DNA of 64,000 bases from Domibacillus sp. PGB-M46 (GTDB lineage Bacteria; Bacillota; Bacilli; Bacillales; Domibacillaceae), in NCBI RefSeq assembly GCF_022668875.1, contig NZ_JAKGCR010000002.1, positions 310,001 to 374,000 on the forward strand. Reading direction: 5' to 3'. The notes under the pieces were generated by a model. The model ran no database searches. It saw only the letters and a list, made by a program, of their open reading frames with translations, and was not told the origin of the DNA. Below, piece by piece: positions 1-7,977 of this stretch. Within the stretch, counting starts at the first letter, position 1; each line of letters begins with the position of its first letter. The position numbers were made by a program, and so were the translations under genes.

Positions 1-68
1 CGCAGCTTCACTTTTAATTCCTCTACCGCCTGCTTGTACGGTACTAAAAACTCATCCCAGTTGTCCAT
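1..68 (-). CDS. yjbM: Small alarmone synthetase YjbM (RelQ/SasB), N-terminal end only
   Basis: Only the first 22 codons and part of the next lie in the window; the gene runs off the left edge. The start reads MDNWDEFLVPYKQAVEEL, which I recognise as the N-terminus of the single-domain (p)ppGpp synthetases of the YjbM/RelQ family. These transfer pyrophosphate from ATP to GDP or GTP. A good ribosome site (GGAGGA) precedes the ATG, which begins only 15 bases after the yjbL stop, so the two genes are probably co-transcribed as in B. subtilis. The synthetase domain itself is outside the window, so activity cannot be judged. Confidence 0.85.
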   Translation of the reverse strand, partial: MDNWDEFLVPYKQAVEELKVKL

Positions 69-83
69 GCACGGTGTCCTCCA

Positions 84-464
84 TTAGCGCTGTTCGGCGA
101 AAAAAACACGTTCCACTTTCTCTACCATTTCTTCGCCGTAGTTGCTGTTTCCTTCAATGTTGACAAGCAGATCGCTCATTTCCTCATGAAACGAGGCAAG
201 CAGAAATGTACCGTCCTCTCCGGCTGCTTCAACCGGGTGCCCGCCGTCAATCGCTCTCTTTACTTCTTCCCACGTACTCTCGTGTACATATAGATAAACA
301 TAGCCCGGCTCTGCTTCCGCCAGATACACAAAAGCCGCGGCGTCTGAATCGGTAATCACCTGGGAGACCGGCTTTAAGTGTGTGACCTGCACCTCTTCCT
401 CTGATAAAAGACGAAGCGTTTCGCCTGCCCATTCTGTTTTTGTAAAATGCCATTTCGTTCTCAT
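84..464 (-). CDS. yjbL: UPF0738 family protein YjbL
   Basis: This 126-residue soluble protein of unknown function matches the length and position of B. subtilis YjbL (UPF0738), directly upstream of yjbM and divergent from yjbK. It is acidic, with no membrane segment, signal peptide or known catalytic motif visible. It begins MRTKWHFTKTEW and ends with a Glu-rich helix-like stretch. Its only functional hint is co-transcription with an alarmone synthetase; that link is inference. Identification rests on overall resemblance plus synteny. Confidence 0.8.
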   Translation of the reverse strand: MRTKWHFTKTEWAGETLRLLSEEEVQVTHLKPVSQVITDSDAAAFVYLAEAEPGYVYLYVHESTWEEVKRAIDGGHPVEAAGEDGTFLLASFHEEMSDLLVNIEGNSNYGEEMVEKVERVFFAEQR

Positions 465-594
465 TCTTCACTTCTCCTTTACAACAACCGTTCATTCAAA
501 ACTTCGTAAACATTTTACCACATTTTACTCTTTCAAACACGGTTCGAACAGGATACAATAAAAGAAGAACATTATGGAAAATGAGGCGGACACG

Positions 595-1167
595 ATGAAG
601 GAAGAAATTGAAATTGAATTTAAATGTGTGGTTACAAAAACACAGTTTGATCAGCTTGTCGCCGCTTTTGATCCAGGACCTTTTCAACAGCAGTCCAACC
701 ACTATTTTGATACATCAGATTTTTTGCTTAAAGAAGCCGGCGCCGCGCTTCGCATCCGTGAAAAGGGCGGACGAGCGGAAATGACGCTGAAAGAACCAGC
801 AGATACAGGTCTTTTAGAATCAACGGTTTCATTATCACAACTTGAAGTGAAGGACGCCTTAGCCGGCACCCTTCCTGACAATAAAGTCATCAGCCGGGCG
901 GCTGGCCGCGCTGGCGCGGCCAATTTCGCTCACTTTGGCACGCTTTCAACAATACGGGCAGAGATCGCTTACGAAGGCGGCCTGCTCGTGTTTGACCATA
1001 GCACGTATCTCGGGCAGGAAGATTACGAGATTGAATATGAAGCAAAGGATGCTTCTGGAGAAGATGTTTTTTATCAGCTTTTGAAGAAATATGACATCGA
1101 CTACACACCGGCAGAAAATAAAATCCGCCGTTTCTATCACGCACTTACACAACATGGGGGAAACTAA
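595..1167 (+). CDS. yjbK: CYTH-domain protein YjbK (putative triphosphatase)
   Basis: This 190-residue CYTH-fold protein carries the family signature ExExK at residues 6-10 (EIEFK), which begins the triphosphate tunnel. Later alternating Arg/Lys/Glu strands (for example RIREKGG and TLKEP) line the tunnel in this family. Members hydrolyse inorganic triphosphate or bind triphosphorylated compounds; the physiological substrate of YjbK is not settled. The ATG at 595 is preferred to an ATG 21 bases upstream because GAGGCGG lies at the right distance. The gene is divergent from yjbL and is followed 4 bases later by yjbJ. Confidence 0.85.
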   Translation: MKEEIEIEFKCVVTKTQFDQLVAAFDPGPFQQQSNHYFDTSDFLLKEAGAALRIREKGGRAEMTLKEPADTGLLESTVSLSQLEVKDALAGTLPDNKVISRAAGRAGAANFAHFGTLSTIRAEIAYEGGLLVFDHSTYLGQEDYEIEYEAKDASGEDVFYQLLKKYDIDYTPAENKIRRFYHALTQHGGN

Positions 1168-1171
1168 CAAC

Positions 1172-1798
1172 GTGGATACTAACTTTTTCAACACGATGAT
1201 CAACACGACTGTCGCTAAAGCCGCTGGAACAGGAACCACTTCTCCATTTTCTTCTGCCGCTGGGACAGGCAATGTGTTTGGCTCTATTTTACAGCAGGCG
1301 CTTGCGCAGGGTCTTGAAATTATTCAAGCCGGGACCTCCGCCTCTGCAAGTGCCGCTTCCTCTGCAGCATCTGCGCCAGCCCTCTTCACAAAAGCCGGCG
1401 CCGACATTGCAGCCGCACCTAAAACAGATTTTGATGATATTATTACCCGGGCTGCCGAGAAGTACAATGTTCCGAAAAAATTGATCCAATCTGTGATTAA
1501 ACAGGAATCCAATTTTAACCCGAAGGCCGTCAGCTACGCGGGGGCTTCAGGTCTTATGCAATTAATGCCGGGCACTGCAAGCTACCTCGGTGTTAACGAT
1601 TCAATGGACCCAGAACAAAACGTATTTGGCGGAACGAAGTATTTACGCCAAATGCTCGATATGTTTAATGGAGACATTTCCCTTGCGCTCGCTGCATATA
1701 ATGCAGGGCCGGGCAACGTAAAGAAGTATGGCGGCATCCCGCCATTCAATGAAACACAAAACTATGTAAAAAAGATCACCGGCTACTACAATGCGTAG
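1172..1798 (+). CDS. yjbJ: Lytic transglycosylase YjbJ (SLT domain)
   Basis: This 208-residue protein should cleave the MurNAc-GlcNAc bond of peptidoglycan, forming 1,6-anhydro-MurNAc ends. Residues about 93-205 form a goose-type SLT domain. The catalytic Glu is in KQESNF (about residue 112), followed by GLMQLMPGT and the AYNAGPGNVKKY motif. The first 90 residues are low-complexity and rich in Ala, Ser and Gly, with no clear Sec signal, as in other Bacillus members. A GTG start is chosen because GGGGGA lies 10 bases upstream; an ATG at 1154 would overlap yjbK. A T-rich tract follows the stop. Confidence 0.85.
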   Translation: MDTNFFNTMINTTVAKAAGTGTTSPFSSAAGTGNVFGSILQQALAQGLEIIQAGTSASASAASSAASAPALFTKAGADIAAAPKTDFDDIITRAAEKYNVPKKLIQSVIKQESNFNPKAVSYAGASGLMQLMPGTASYLGVNDSMDPEQNVFGGTKYLRQMLDMFNGDISLALAAYNAGPGNVKKYGGIPPFNETQNYVKKITGYYNA

Positions 1799-1918
1799 AG
1801 CCGTTTTTTTTTAAAGAAAAGGGATGTTTTGGAGATATGCCCTCAATCCTATCATTTGTTTTATGTCGAAAGCCTTGTTAAAATGAAGATACATTACGAG
1901 GAAAAAGGAGTAACGTTT

Positions 1919-2317
1919 ATGGCCGAGCAATCCAATGTTCCATACGACATCATTGGCGGGAAACAGCTTTCAGAACTGGTGGACGTTTTTTACAGCCGCG
2001 TTTCGCAGCATCCGGATCTTGCGCCGATTTTTCCCGATGATTTAACCGAAACTGCCCGAAAGCAGAAACAATTTCTAACTCAATTTCTAGGTGGACCAAG
2101 CCTTTATACAGATGAACACGGGCACCCGATGCTCCGGGCACGCCATTTGCCTTTCCCTATTACGCCAGCACGCGCAGAAGCCTGGCTGGAGTGCATGAAT
2201 GCGGCAATGGATGATGTGCATTTAACCGGTGAATTGCGTGTTTTCTTTTTTGAACGACTTAAACAAACGGCGTTTCATATGGTGAACCAGCCGGATGATA
2301 AGGGTGATGCTTTGTGA
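1919..2317 (+). CDS. yjbI: Truncated (2/2) haemoglobin YjbI
   Basis: This 132-residue group II truncated haemoglobin matches B. subtilis YjbI very closely, including the TARKQKQFLTQ and GHPMLRARHLPFPI segments, the latter carrying the haem-pocket His. Such globins bind O2 and NO. The ATG at 1919 has AAAGGAG upstream; the reading frame is open for another 30 codons upstream, but that extension is not globin-like. Its stop overlaps the GTG start of yjbH, so the two are translationally coupled. This conserved pairing links the globin to YjbH and Spx control; its role there is known only from B. subtilis. Confidence 0.93.
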   Translation: MAEQSNVPYDIIGGKQLSELVDVFYSRVSQHPDLAPIFPDDLTETARKQKQFLTQFLGGPSLYTDEHGHPMLRARHLPFPITPARAEAWLECMNAAMDDVHLTGELRVFFFERLKQTAFHMVNQPDDKGDAL

Positions 2318-3141
2318 ATTCGATGCAACTGCCTGAACGTATTTGCTCTGCCCGGCAAAAGCCGCTCGAACTCTATGTATTTATTGATCCTTTGTGCCCG
2401 GATTGCTGGGCGCTCGACCCCCTTATTCGGAAGCTGCAAGTAGAATACGGCCATTATTTCAAGTTGAAGCAAGTATTAACCGGCAAGCTGACTGCTTTGA
2501 ATACAGCTAAGCCTCTTCTTGCAGTGGAGCAAAGCGGGCTTGCCTGCGAGGAATCCGTCTGGGAGGAAGAGACCATCGAATCTCCTTTTCTTGCATCTAT
2601 TGCTATCAAAGCAGCTGAGCTGCAAGGAAAACGGGCCGGCAGCAAGTTCCTCCGGAGAATTCAGGAGCAATTATTTTTAGATAAAGAGAATGTCGCAGAT
2701 ATAGCTGTGTTAACCCGCTGTGCTGAAGAGGCAGGACTCGACAAAAGCGAGTTTCTAAATGATATTTATTCAGCTGGTGCCACAAAAGCCTTTCAAAGTG
2801 ATTTAGCGGTCACATGTGAAATGGATGTGGACGAAGCGCCGACGATCGTATTTTTTAATGAACGCATTGAAGATGAAGGTATTAAAATTGCCGGTCTTTA
2901 TTCCTATGATATTTACGTACAAATTCTGCAGGAAATTCTAGAAGAAATACCAGAACCGCTTGATCCGCCTTCACTTGAAGAATTTATGCAATACTTTCGC
3001 ATTGCGGCTACAAGTGAAATAAGAGGCGTTTATGATTGGACCGACAGCCAGACAGAATGCGAAATGAAAAAACTGCTTCTGCAGCGAAAAGTCCGCAGGA
3101 TCCATACGAAGCACGGCACTTTTTGGGAATATATTCAGTAA
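2314..3141 (+). CDS. yjbH: ClpXP adaptor YjbH for Spx degradation
   Basis: This 275-residue DsbA-like thioredoxin-fold protein carries a CPDC motif at residues 28-31, preceded by YVFIDPL and followed by WALDP. In B. subtilis and staphylococci YjbH binds Spx and delivers it to ClpXP; disulfide and zinc stress disable it. Spx itself is encoded 4 kb away on the other strand (7350-7745). The start is a GTG overlapping the yjbI stop; an ATG three codons later is an alternative. A strong terminator follows immediately, separating it from the convergent RoxS RNA. Confidence 0.92.
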   Translation: MNSMQLPERICSARQKPLELYVFIDPLCPDCWALDPLIRKLQVEYGHYFKLKQVLTGKLTALNTAKPLLAVEQSGLACEESVWEEETIESPFLASIAIKAAELQGKRAGSKFLRRIQEQLFLDKENVADIAVLTRCAEEAGLDKSEFLNDIYSAGATKAFQSDLAVTCEMDVDEAPTIVFFNERIEDEGIKIAGLYSYDIYVQILQEILEEIPEPLDPPSLEEFMQYFRIAATSEIRGVYDWTDSQTECEMKKLLLQRKVRRIHTKHGTFWEYIQ

Positions 3142-3173
3142 AAACACCAGCATCGCATGCTGGTGTTTTTTTA
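3141..3173 (+). terminator. Rho-independent terminator of yjbIH
   Basis: The hairpin pairs ACACCAGCAT with ATGCTGGTGT around a tight CGC loop and is followed by seven T residues. It begins at the yjbH stop codon. Confidence 0.9.
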
Positions 3174-3182
3174 TTGCATCCA

Positions 3183-3291
3183 AATAGAAAGAGCCCCGCT
3201 TCGGCGGGGCTCTTTCTTACGAACAAAGGGGATGGGAGAAATTTTTCACGGTCAAACAAAGGGGTATATGTTTGTTTGTGATCAACTTCAC
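3183..3291 (-). ncRNA. roxS: Small regulatory RNA RoxS (RsaE family)
   Basis: On the minus strand a promoter at 3298-3327 is followed by about 110 nt ending in a strong terminator hairpin. The transcript contains the two hallmark C-rich stretches of RoxS/RsaE: ACCCCTTTGTTTG followed by TCTCCCATCCCCTTTG. It lies between yjbH and pepF, the position I recall for B. subtilis roxS. RoxS/RsaE pairs through these C-rich single strands with Shine-Dalgarno regions of mRNAs for central metabolism and redox enzymes. The 5' end is predicted from the -10 box, not measured. Confidence 0.92.
3185..3216 (-). terminator. Terminator of RoxS
   Basis: AGAAAGAGCCCCGC pairs perfectly with GCGGGGCTCTTTCT around a four-base loop; on the minus strand it is followed by ATTTG rather than a long U tract. 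It forms the 3' hairpin of the RNA. Confidence 0.85.
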
Positions 3292-3293
3292 GA
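3276..3293 (-). promoter_or_regulatory. Rex-like operator at the RoxS start
   Basis: The minus strand reads TCGTGAAGTTGATCACAA, which matches the Rex palindrome TTGTGAA-N4-TTCACAA at all but two positions. It overlaps the predicted transcription start of RoxS, as expected for repression by the NADH sensor Rex. Regulation of roxS by Rex is established in B. subtilis; binding here is inferred. Confidence 0.7.
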
Positions 3294-3297
3294 CCCC

Positions 3298-3327
3298 ATC
3301 GTACCATGTGTGGCACGTTTTTTGCAA
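3298..3327 (-). promoter_or_regulatory. Promoter of RoxS
   Basis: TTGCAA, an 18-base spacer, then TACGAT preceded by TGG (extended -10). The position fits the conserved 5' end of the RNA. Confidence 0.75.
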
Positions 3328-3340
3328 GGAATGACCCTCC

Positions 3341-3350
3341 AATTCACAAA
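3341..3350 (-). promoter_or_regulatory. Candidate ResD/SrrA box upstream of RoxS
   Basis: TTTGTGAATT lies about 14 bases upstream of the -35 box on the minus strand. It resembles the TTTGTGAAT-type ResD recognition sequence, and ResD activates roxS in B. subtilis. It is a single half-site judged by eye. Confidence 0.5.
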
Positions 3351-3389
3351 ATCGACATAATAATGGATTTGACAGCGATAACTTACAAA

Positions 3390-5204
3390 TTAACCCAGTA
3401 ATTTCTCCATTTCGTCCAGTGTTTCCTCAAACACACGGCAGGCTGCTTCAATAGGACCCGCTTCCGTCATATCAACGCCTGCACGCTTTAATACTTCAAT
3501 TGGATCCGCAGAGCTTCCTGCTTTTAAGAACTCATTAATGTAGCGCTGGGCCGCTGGCTCGCCATCTTTTAAAATTTGTGAGGATAGCGCAATCGCTGCA
3601 CTTAAGCCCGTGGCATACTGATATACATAATAGTTATAATAGAAATGCGGAATGCGTGCCCATTCAAGTGCAATTTCTTCATCAATAACCATATCATCAC
3701 CGAAATATTTTTTATTCAGTGCGTAATAAGCTTCACTTAAGCCGTCTGCTGTCAGTGCTTCTCCCTTTTGGGCTTTTTCATGAATCAGGTGTTCAAATTC
3801 TGCAAACATCGTCTGGCGAAAAATCGTGCCGCGGAATGTTTCAAGAAAATGATTCAGCAAGTAAATGCGTTTTTTCTCATCGTCTGTTGCTTTCAGCAAA
3901 TAATCATTTAAAATGGATTCGTTGCACGTAGAAGCCACTTCTGCCACGAAAATAGAGTAGTCCCCATAAATATACGGCTGGCTCGCACGTGTATAATAGC
4001 TGTGAATGCTGTGCCCAAATTCATGAGCAAGTGTAAACAAATTGTTTACATTATCCTGCCAGTTCATTAGAACGTAAGGATTTGTGCCATAAGCACCGGA
4101 GGAGTAAGCCCCGCTTCTTTTTCCTTTATTCTCCACTACATCGACCCAGCGGCTTTCTAACCCTGTCGTTAAAATCTCGATGTATTCTTTTCCGAGCGGC
4201 TGTAAACCTTTTTGAAGAAGATCTTTCGCTTCGTCATATGTTACATCAAACTTGCCTTCTGCTACAAGCGGCGTATACAAATCGTACATATGCAGTTCAT
4301 TAAGACCAAGTACCCGCTTGCGTAGCGCCACATAACGGTGAAGCAGCGGCAGATTTTTATTAATGGTAGCCACTAAATTGTCGTATACCTCTTCAGGGAT
4401 ATGATTACGTGACAGTGCTGCCTCTCGCGCGCTGTTGTAATGGCGTACACTCGCAGAGAAATTATCCCGTTTCACCTGGCCGGATAGCGTTGAAGCAAAT
4501 GTATTTTTAAATTTTCCATAGGTGGCATACACGGCTTTAAAAGCTTCCTCTCGAACACGTCGGTCCGATGACTCAAGAAACCGCACGTAGTTGCCATGTG
4601 TAATCTGTACACTTTCCCCGTTTTCATCCTGGATAACCGGAAATTCCAGGTCAGCATTATTCAGCATTCCAAATGTTGCACTCGATGAGCCTAATACATC
4701 TGATGCCTGCGCCAGTAAATTCTCTTCTGTTGCAGACAGAACATGCGGACGCTGCTTGTTTAAGTCATCCAGCACTTTTTTGTACAATTGGAGCGGCTCA
4801 TGGGATGCGACAAACCCGTTTACTTTTTCTTCGTCAATCGACAAAATTTCAGGATCGGCAAACGAAAGCGCTCCTGCAATTTGCGTATACAGCATTTTAG
4901 CCCGGTCATTCATGCCCTGGTAATGGGCGTTTTGAGTATCTTCATCGTAGCGCATATGCGCATACGTATATAGACGGCCCATCCGCTCAAGCAGAATATC
5001 CTGCCAGGAGAAAAAGGCATACATCTGCTCTGCACTTTCATCAAGGGTTCCTCTATAAGAAGAGGCTTCTCCTGCAAGTGTCTGAAGCGCTTTAAATTCC
5101 TTCTCCCACTCTTCATCCGTTACAAAAATATCTTCAAGACGCCATTTCAGCTCCTCCGGCACCTCAGAACGTGCCGGAAGCTGTTTTACCGCATTTTCTG
5201 CCAT
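3390..5204 (-). CDS. pepF: Oligoendopeptidase F
   Basis: This 604-residue cytosolic M3-family zinc metallopeptidase hydrolyses oligopeptides of roughly 7-17 residues. The metal site HEFGH is at about residue 394, followed by the helix containing SIFVAEVASTCNE, whose Glu is the third zinc ligand. The length is normal for the family. The ATG at 5204 is chosen over a TTG two codons upstream because GGAGG sits 9 bases away. In B. subtilis pepF neighbours yjbH in the same way. No terminator is seen before the RoxS promoter, so some read-through into roxS is possible. Confidence 0.93.
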   Translation of the reverse strand: MAENAVKQLPARSEVPEELKWRLEDIFVTDEEWEKEFKALQTLAGEASSYRGTLDESAEQMYAFFSWQDILLERMGRLYTYAHMRYDEDTQNAHYQGMNDRAKMLYTQIAGALSFADPEILSIDEEKVNGFVASHEPLQLYKKVLDDLNKQRPHVLSATEENLLAQASDVLGSSSATFGMLNNADLEFPVIQDENGESVQITHGNYVRFLESSDRRVREEAFKAVYATYGKFKNTFASTLSGQVKRDNFSASVRHYNSAREAALSRNHIPEEVYDNLVATINKNLPLLHRYVALRKRVLGLNELHMYDLYTPLVAEGKFDVTYDEAKDLLQKGLQPLGKEYIEILTTGLESRWVDVVENKGKRSGAYSSGAYGTNPYVLMNWQDNVNNLFTLAHEFGHSIHSYYTRASQPYIYGDYSIFVAEVASTCNESILNDYLLKATDDEKKRIYLLNHFLETFRGTIFRQTMFAEFEHLIHEKAQKGEALTADGLSEAYYALNKKYFGDDMVIDEEIALEWARIPHFYYNYYVYQYATGLSAAIALSSQILKDGEPAAQRYINEFLKAGSSADPIEVLKRAGVDMTEAGPIEAACRVFEETLDEMEKLLG

Positions 5205-5272
5205 CTTCAAAAACCTCCTTTTATGTATATAACCATTCTCCTTCCTTATTATATAATCCTTTGTTTTTCACC

Positions 5273-6391
5273 TCAAAAAATCAGCTTGTCTAAAATAGCC
5301 TTCCCGAATGCTTCTGTAAAGGCTTTTTCTTTTTCCAGCTTCACACCGAGCGAAGGACTGTCCAGAGAAAGCGGATTTCCGATTACATCCAACAGCGCGG
5401 CATATTCTACAGCGGCCATCTCCGGTGTTTTTCCGCCGGCAAGCGGCAGCGGCTGCTCTTTTACATGTCCAAGCTCGATTCGGCGTCGAATAATTTCTTC
5501 AGCCGGACGCTTCTCCAGCTCCAGCAAAAGATAAAACTGCCATTCAATCGGATGGTTCCGAATCGCTATGCTGCTGCGGACAGGAAGCCCAATGTGTTCC
5601 GGCAGCAAATAAGGATTACGGCCGGATGCATAAACCGCTTGAAGAAAAGGATGTCGGTGCCCCCGGTCAAACTGGCAGGTCTGATCAATCCATTTCCTTC
5701 TGTAATCAAAAAAGGTATTCAGGTCAGATACATCTCTATCGCTGCCTGAAGCAGACGGGGGAAACGTCATGTCTTGAATAGGAATAAAGCGCTGGTGTGC
5801 TGTACAAAGTGTTACCGTAAGCGGGGTGATGTTTTTATATATCGTAAATCCTTTTCGTTCAGGGTCATACGACAAAAAATAAAAGCCCAGATGAGGATGA
5901 AAACGCAAAAACAGCCGCTGAAAAGGCGTCAGCTTTACATAGCTCCCTTTCCGCTCAACCGGCTTGCCGCCATATATCCAAAACGGAATCATTCCACGCG
6001 CTGTGTACTTCTCTGTCCGCTCCTTAAATAAAGCAGCGGAAATCGAAGAACACTGAAACTCAACCGCTATATTTCCTGTTAAAATGTCCGGGCGCTGGCC
6101 TCCGCCTGGCAGACATGCTTCCAATTCTGCTTCTGCTGTTTGGGTAATCCATTGAAATAAGTCTGCTTTTCCGGCTAAATGCCTGGGAGATTCGTGTTCT
6201 GAAAATGATTGGCATAAAGTGTGGGAAATGTGGGCAAAATGTGGAATGTTAACATTCCCTGCTTTAATCAAGACAGGACTGCCACATTGCGGGCAGTAAT
6301 GCGGAGTATTTTTTAAACGAAGAGCTAGTGACTTGGCTTCTGCCCCGGCCAATACGACCGGCTTTCCTTGTCGGTTCACTGCCGAAAGCAT
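5273..6391 (-). CDS. coiA: Competence protein CoiA (nuclease-like)
   Basis: This 372-residue protein belongs to the CoiA family, needed for processing incoming single-stranded DNA during transformation. It has an N-terminal Cys pair (CPQC, residues 33-36) with nearby His residues (HFAHISH), then a PD-(D/E)XK-like nuclease core seen as RPDIL followed by VEFQCSSIS. The ATG at 6391 with GGAGAGGA upstream fits; a longer open frame extends back over the mecA terminator and is unlikely to be translated. Its B. subtilis counterpart is ComK-dependent, and comK is in this window. Confidence 0.88.
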   Translation of the reverse strand: MLSAVNRQGKPVVLAGAEAKSLALRLKNTPHYCPQCGSPVLIKAGNVNIPHFAHISHTLCQSFSEHESPRHLAGKADLFQWITQTAEAELEACLPGGGQRPDILTGNIAVEFQCSSISAALFKERTEKYTARGMIPFWIYGGKPVERKGSYVKLTPFQRLFLRFHPHLGFYFLSYDPERKGFTIYKNITPLTVTLCTAHQRFIPIQDMTFPPSASGSDRDVSDLNTFFDYRRKWIDQTCQFDRGHRHPFLQAVYASGRNPYLLPEHIGLPVRSSIAIRNHPIEWQFYLLLELEKRPAEEIIRRRIELGHVKEQPLPLAGGKTPEMAAVEYAALLDVIGNPLSLDSPSLGVKLEKEKAFTEAFGKAILDKLIF

Positions 6392-6453
6392 ACAGATATC
6401 CTCTCCTTTCACTTTATACGATTCGACAAGCGGAAGGGCACTTCCTTTTTTCA

Positions 6454-6490
6454 CAAAAAAAAGCATCCTCTTGACACGTCAAGAGGACGC
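6454..6490 (-). terminator. Terminator of mecA
   Basis: The hairpin CCTCTTGAC / GTCAAGAGG, followed on the minus strand by a run of eight T residues, lies just past the mecA stop. Confidence 0.85.
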
Positions 6491-6493
6491 TGG

Positions 6494-7135
6494 TTATGAA
6501 AAGTATTGACGAACGGTTTCGAATACATTTTCAGGCATGATGCATTTTCCGTATTCCTGAAGTGTATGGATCGTCATGCGGGATTCATGCGTATATTCAA
6601 GCAGAATGCTGAGCGCATCGTCAATTTCTTCTTCCTGGAAACGATCGTCCGCGAACTCAACAAACAGATAATAACGATTTTCGTGCGCATACAAGGAAGT
6701 GGTCAAGTAATCGAGACCGCCGCGATTGCTAAGCGCGATAACGTCTTCAAAATCACGGAATGCAAGAACAAAATCAAGCGGCGCATCGTCTTCTTCTGAA
6801 CGGTCAAAATGTTCATCAAGCAAGTCTTCAATCTGCCCATTTACATCCATTTTGTCGCTTGTAAATGGCAGTTCCAGACGCTGTCCGTCTTTTGTCAGAT
6901 TTGCCTGGGTAACCAAAATTTCCAAACCTTTATCAAGTGCATGCACTTGAATCCAAAGAGGCCCATCCACTGTAAAATCTTCTTCATCGTGGACTTCCTC
7001 CATCATATCCCAGAACAGTTCTTCGCTGCGTTCCCGGTTGTACCAGATTTCCTCGCGGTCAAAGCCCCGTTCTTCTATATCAACATATGATATGAAAAAC
7101 TTCACCGTGTTATCATTAATGCGTTCAATTTCCAT
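6494..7135 (-). CDS. mecA: Adaptor protein MecA for ClpCP
   Basis: This 213-residue adaptor beginning MEIERINDNTVKFFISY is typical of MecA. The N-terminal domain binds substrates such as ComK and Spx; the C-terminal half (about 110-213) binds ClpC and promotes its hexamer. The acidic linker with repeated Glu/Asp (RSEEDDAPLDF) is as expected. The ATG at 7135 has GGGAGAGA upstream. mecA in the same window as comK, comZ and spxA gives the main parts of the competence proteolysis switch, although clpC is not here. It has its own promoter and terminator. Confidence 0.94.
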   Translation of the reverse strand: MEIERINDNTVKFFISYVDIEERGFDREEIWYNRERSEELFWDMMEEVHDEEDFTVDGPLWIQVHALDKGLEILVTQANLTKDGQRLELPFTSDKMDVNGQIEDLLDEHFDRSEEDDAPLDFVLAFRDFEDVIALSNRGGLDYLTTSLYAHENRYYLFVEFADDRFQEEEIDDALSILLEYTHESRMTIHTLQEYGKCIMPENVFETVRQYFS

Positions 7136-7199
7136 TATGCGGTCTCTCCCTTCCATTTAGAGGGTTCACAGGGGTGCGGAAACATATCCCCATCCCTTC

Positions 7200-7228
7200 T
7201 TTATATTGTATGATAAACAAGGCGTAAA
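7200..7228 (-). promoter_or_regulatory. Promoter of mecA
   Basis: TTTACG, a 17-base spacer, then TATAAA, about 65 bases upstream of the mecA start. Confidence 0.55.
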
Positions 7229-7300
7229 TGAAAACAGAAAGACTTAGGGTGTCTGCACATTCTAACTGAATTTTCTGCGTTCTTCAAGCTAAAACGGTTA

Positions 7301-7340
7301 AAAAAAATAAAAAATTCCTGCATACCGGGCAGGAATTTTT
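7301..7340 (-). terminator. Terminator of spxA
   Basis: AAAATTCCTGC pairs with GCAGGAATTTT around a short loop, followed on the minus strand by a T-rich tract. Confidence 0.85.
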
Positions 7341-7349
7341 CTTTGTCAA

Positions 7350-7745
7350 TTAGTTAACCATACGTTGTGCTTCAAGCAGCTGGAAAGTACGAACTTTCCG
7401 CGGTAAGAAACGACGAATTTCATCTTCGTTATAACCAACTTGCAGGCGCTTTTCATCCATAATAATCGGACGACGAAGCAATCCTGGGTTTTGGCGGATC
7501 AATTCAAACAAATCTTGAAGTGGAAGCGTTTCAAGATCAACATTCAATTTTTGGAAAATTTTCGAACGTGTTGAAATGATTTCATCCGTTCCGTCCTCCG
7601 TCATACGCAAAATTTCTTTAATCTCGTCAATGCTTAACGGCTCTGAGAAAATATTGCGTTCCACGTAAGGAATTTCGTGTTCCTCTAACCACGCTTTTGC
7701 TTTTCGGCATGAGGTGCAGCTTGGTGATGTGTATAGTGTAACCAT
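7350..7745 (-). CDS. spxA: Disulfide-stress regulator Spx
   Basis: This 131-residue ArsC-fold protein carries the redox switch C10-T-S-C13 (SPSCTSC). Spx binds the alpha C-terminal domain of RNA polymerase and, when oxidised, activates thiol-stress genes. The length and the C-terminal tail ([11 protein letters not shown]) match Spx, whose C-terminus is recognised by ClpXP with YjbH. The gene follows yjbC on the same strand across a 232-base leader that holds candidate promoters and a fold-back structure. As in B. subtilis it can be expressed with yjbC or on its own. Confidence 0.95.
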   Translation of the reverse strand: MVTLYTSPSCTSCRKAKAWLEEHEIPYVERNIFSEPLSIDEIKEILRMTEDGTDEIISTRSKIFQKLNVDLETLPLQDLFELIRQNPGLLRRPIIMDEKRLQVGYNEDEIRRFLPRKVRTFQLLEAQRMVN

Positions 7746-7789
7746 TCCTCATTCACACTCCTTAAATAAAATATATAATACCTGTCAAT

Positions 7790-7840
7790 TTGAGGAATCG
7801 AACGTTCATGGAGATTTCATAGATAAGTGAAACTCCTCAA
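7790..7840 (-). promoter_or_regulatory. Fold-back structure in the spxA leader
   Basis: On the minus strand an outer pair TTGAGGA / TCCTCAA encloses a second pairing, GAGTTTCA with TGAAATCTC. The first arm (GAGGAGTTTCA) could pair with either partner, so two alternative folds are possible. It sits about 45-95 bases upstream of the spxA start. A TGG-TATAAT extended -10 lies just upstream, at about 7861. Confidence 0.45.
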
Positions 7841-7977
7841 CAACCGGCTACATATGTATTATACCATGAAATGACAGCCAATTGAATATCGTTTTCAGTT
7901 GTATGAACAATTATCTTTTACTTACAAATACATTGTACCCGGTGAATGTGTCAACTAAACGTCAAAGCTGCACCTTT

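Noticed and set aside
1829-1918. N-terminal extension of YjbI
   Set aside because: The upstream 30 codons are not globin-like, and a proper ribosome site precedes the ATG at 1919.
5465-6031. Plus-strand frames opposite coiA
   Set aside because: Antisense to a recognised gene; no independent signals.
6392-6466. N-terminal extension of CoiA
   Set aside because: It would begin inside the mecA terminator; the ATG at 6391 has the ribosome site.
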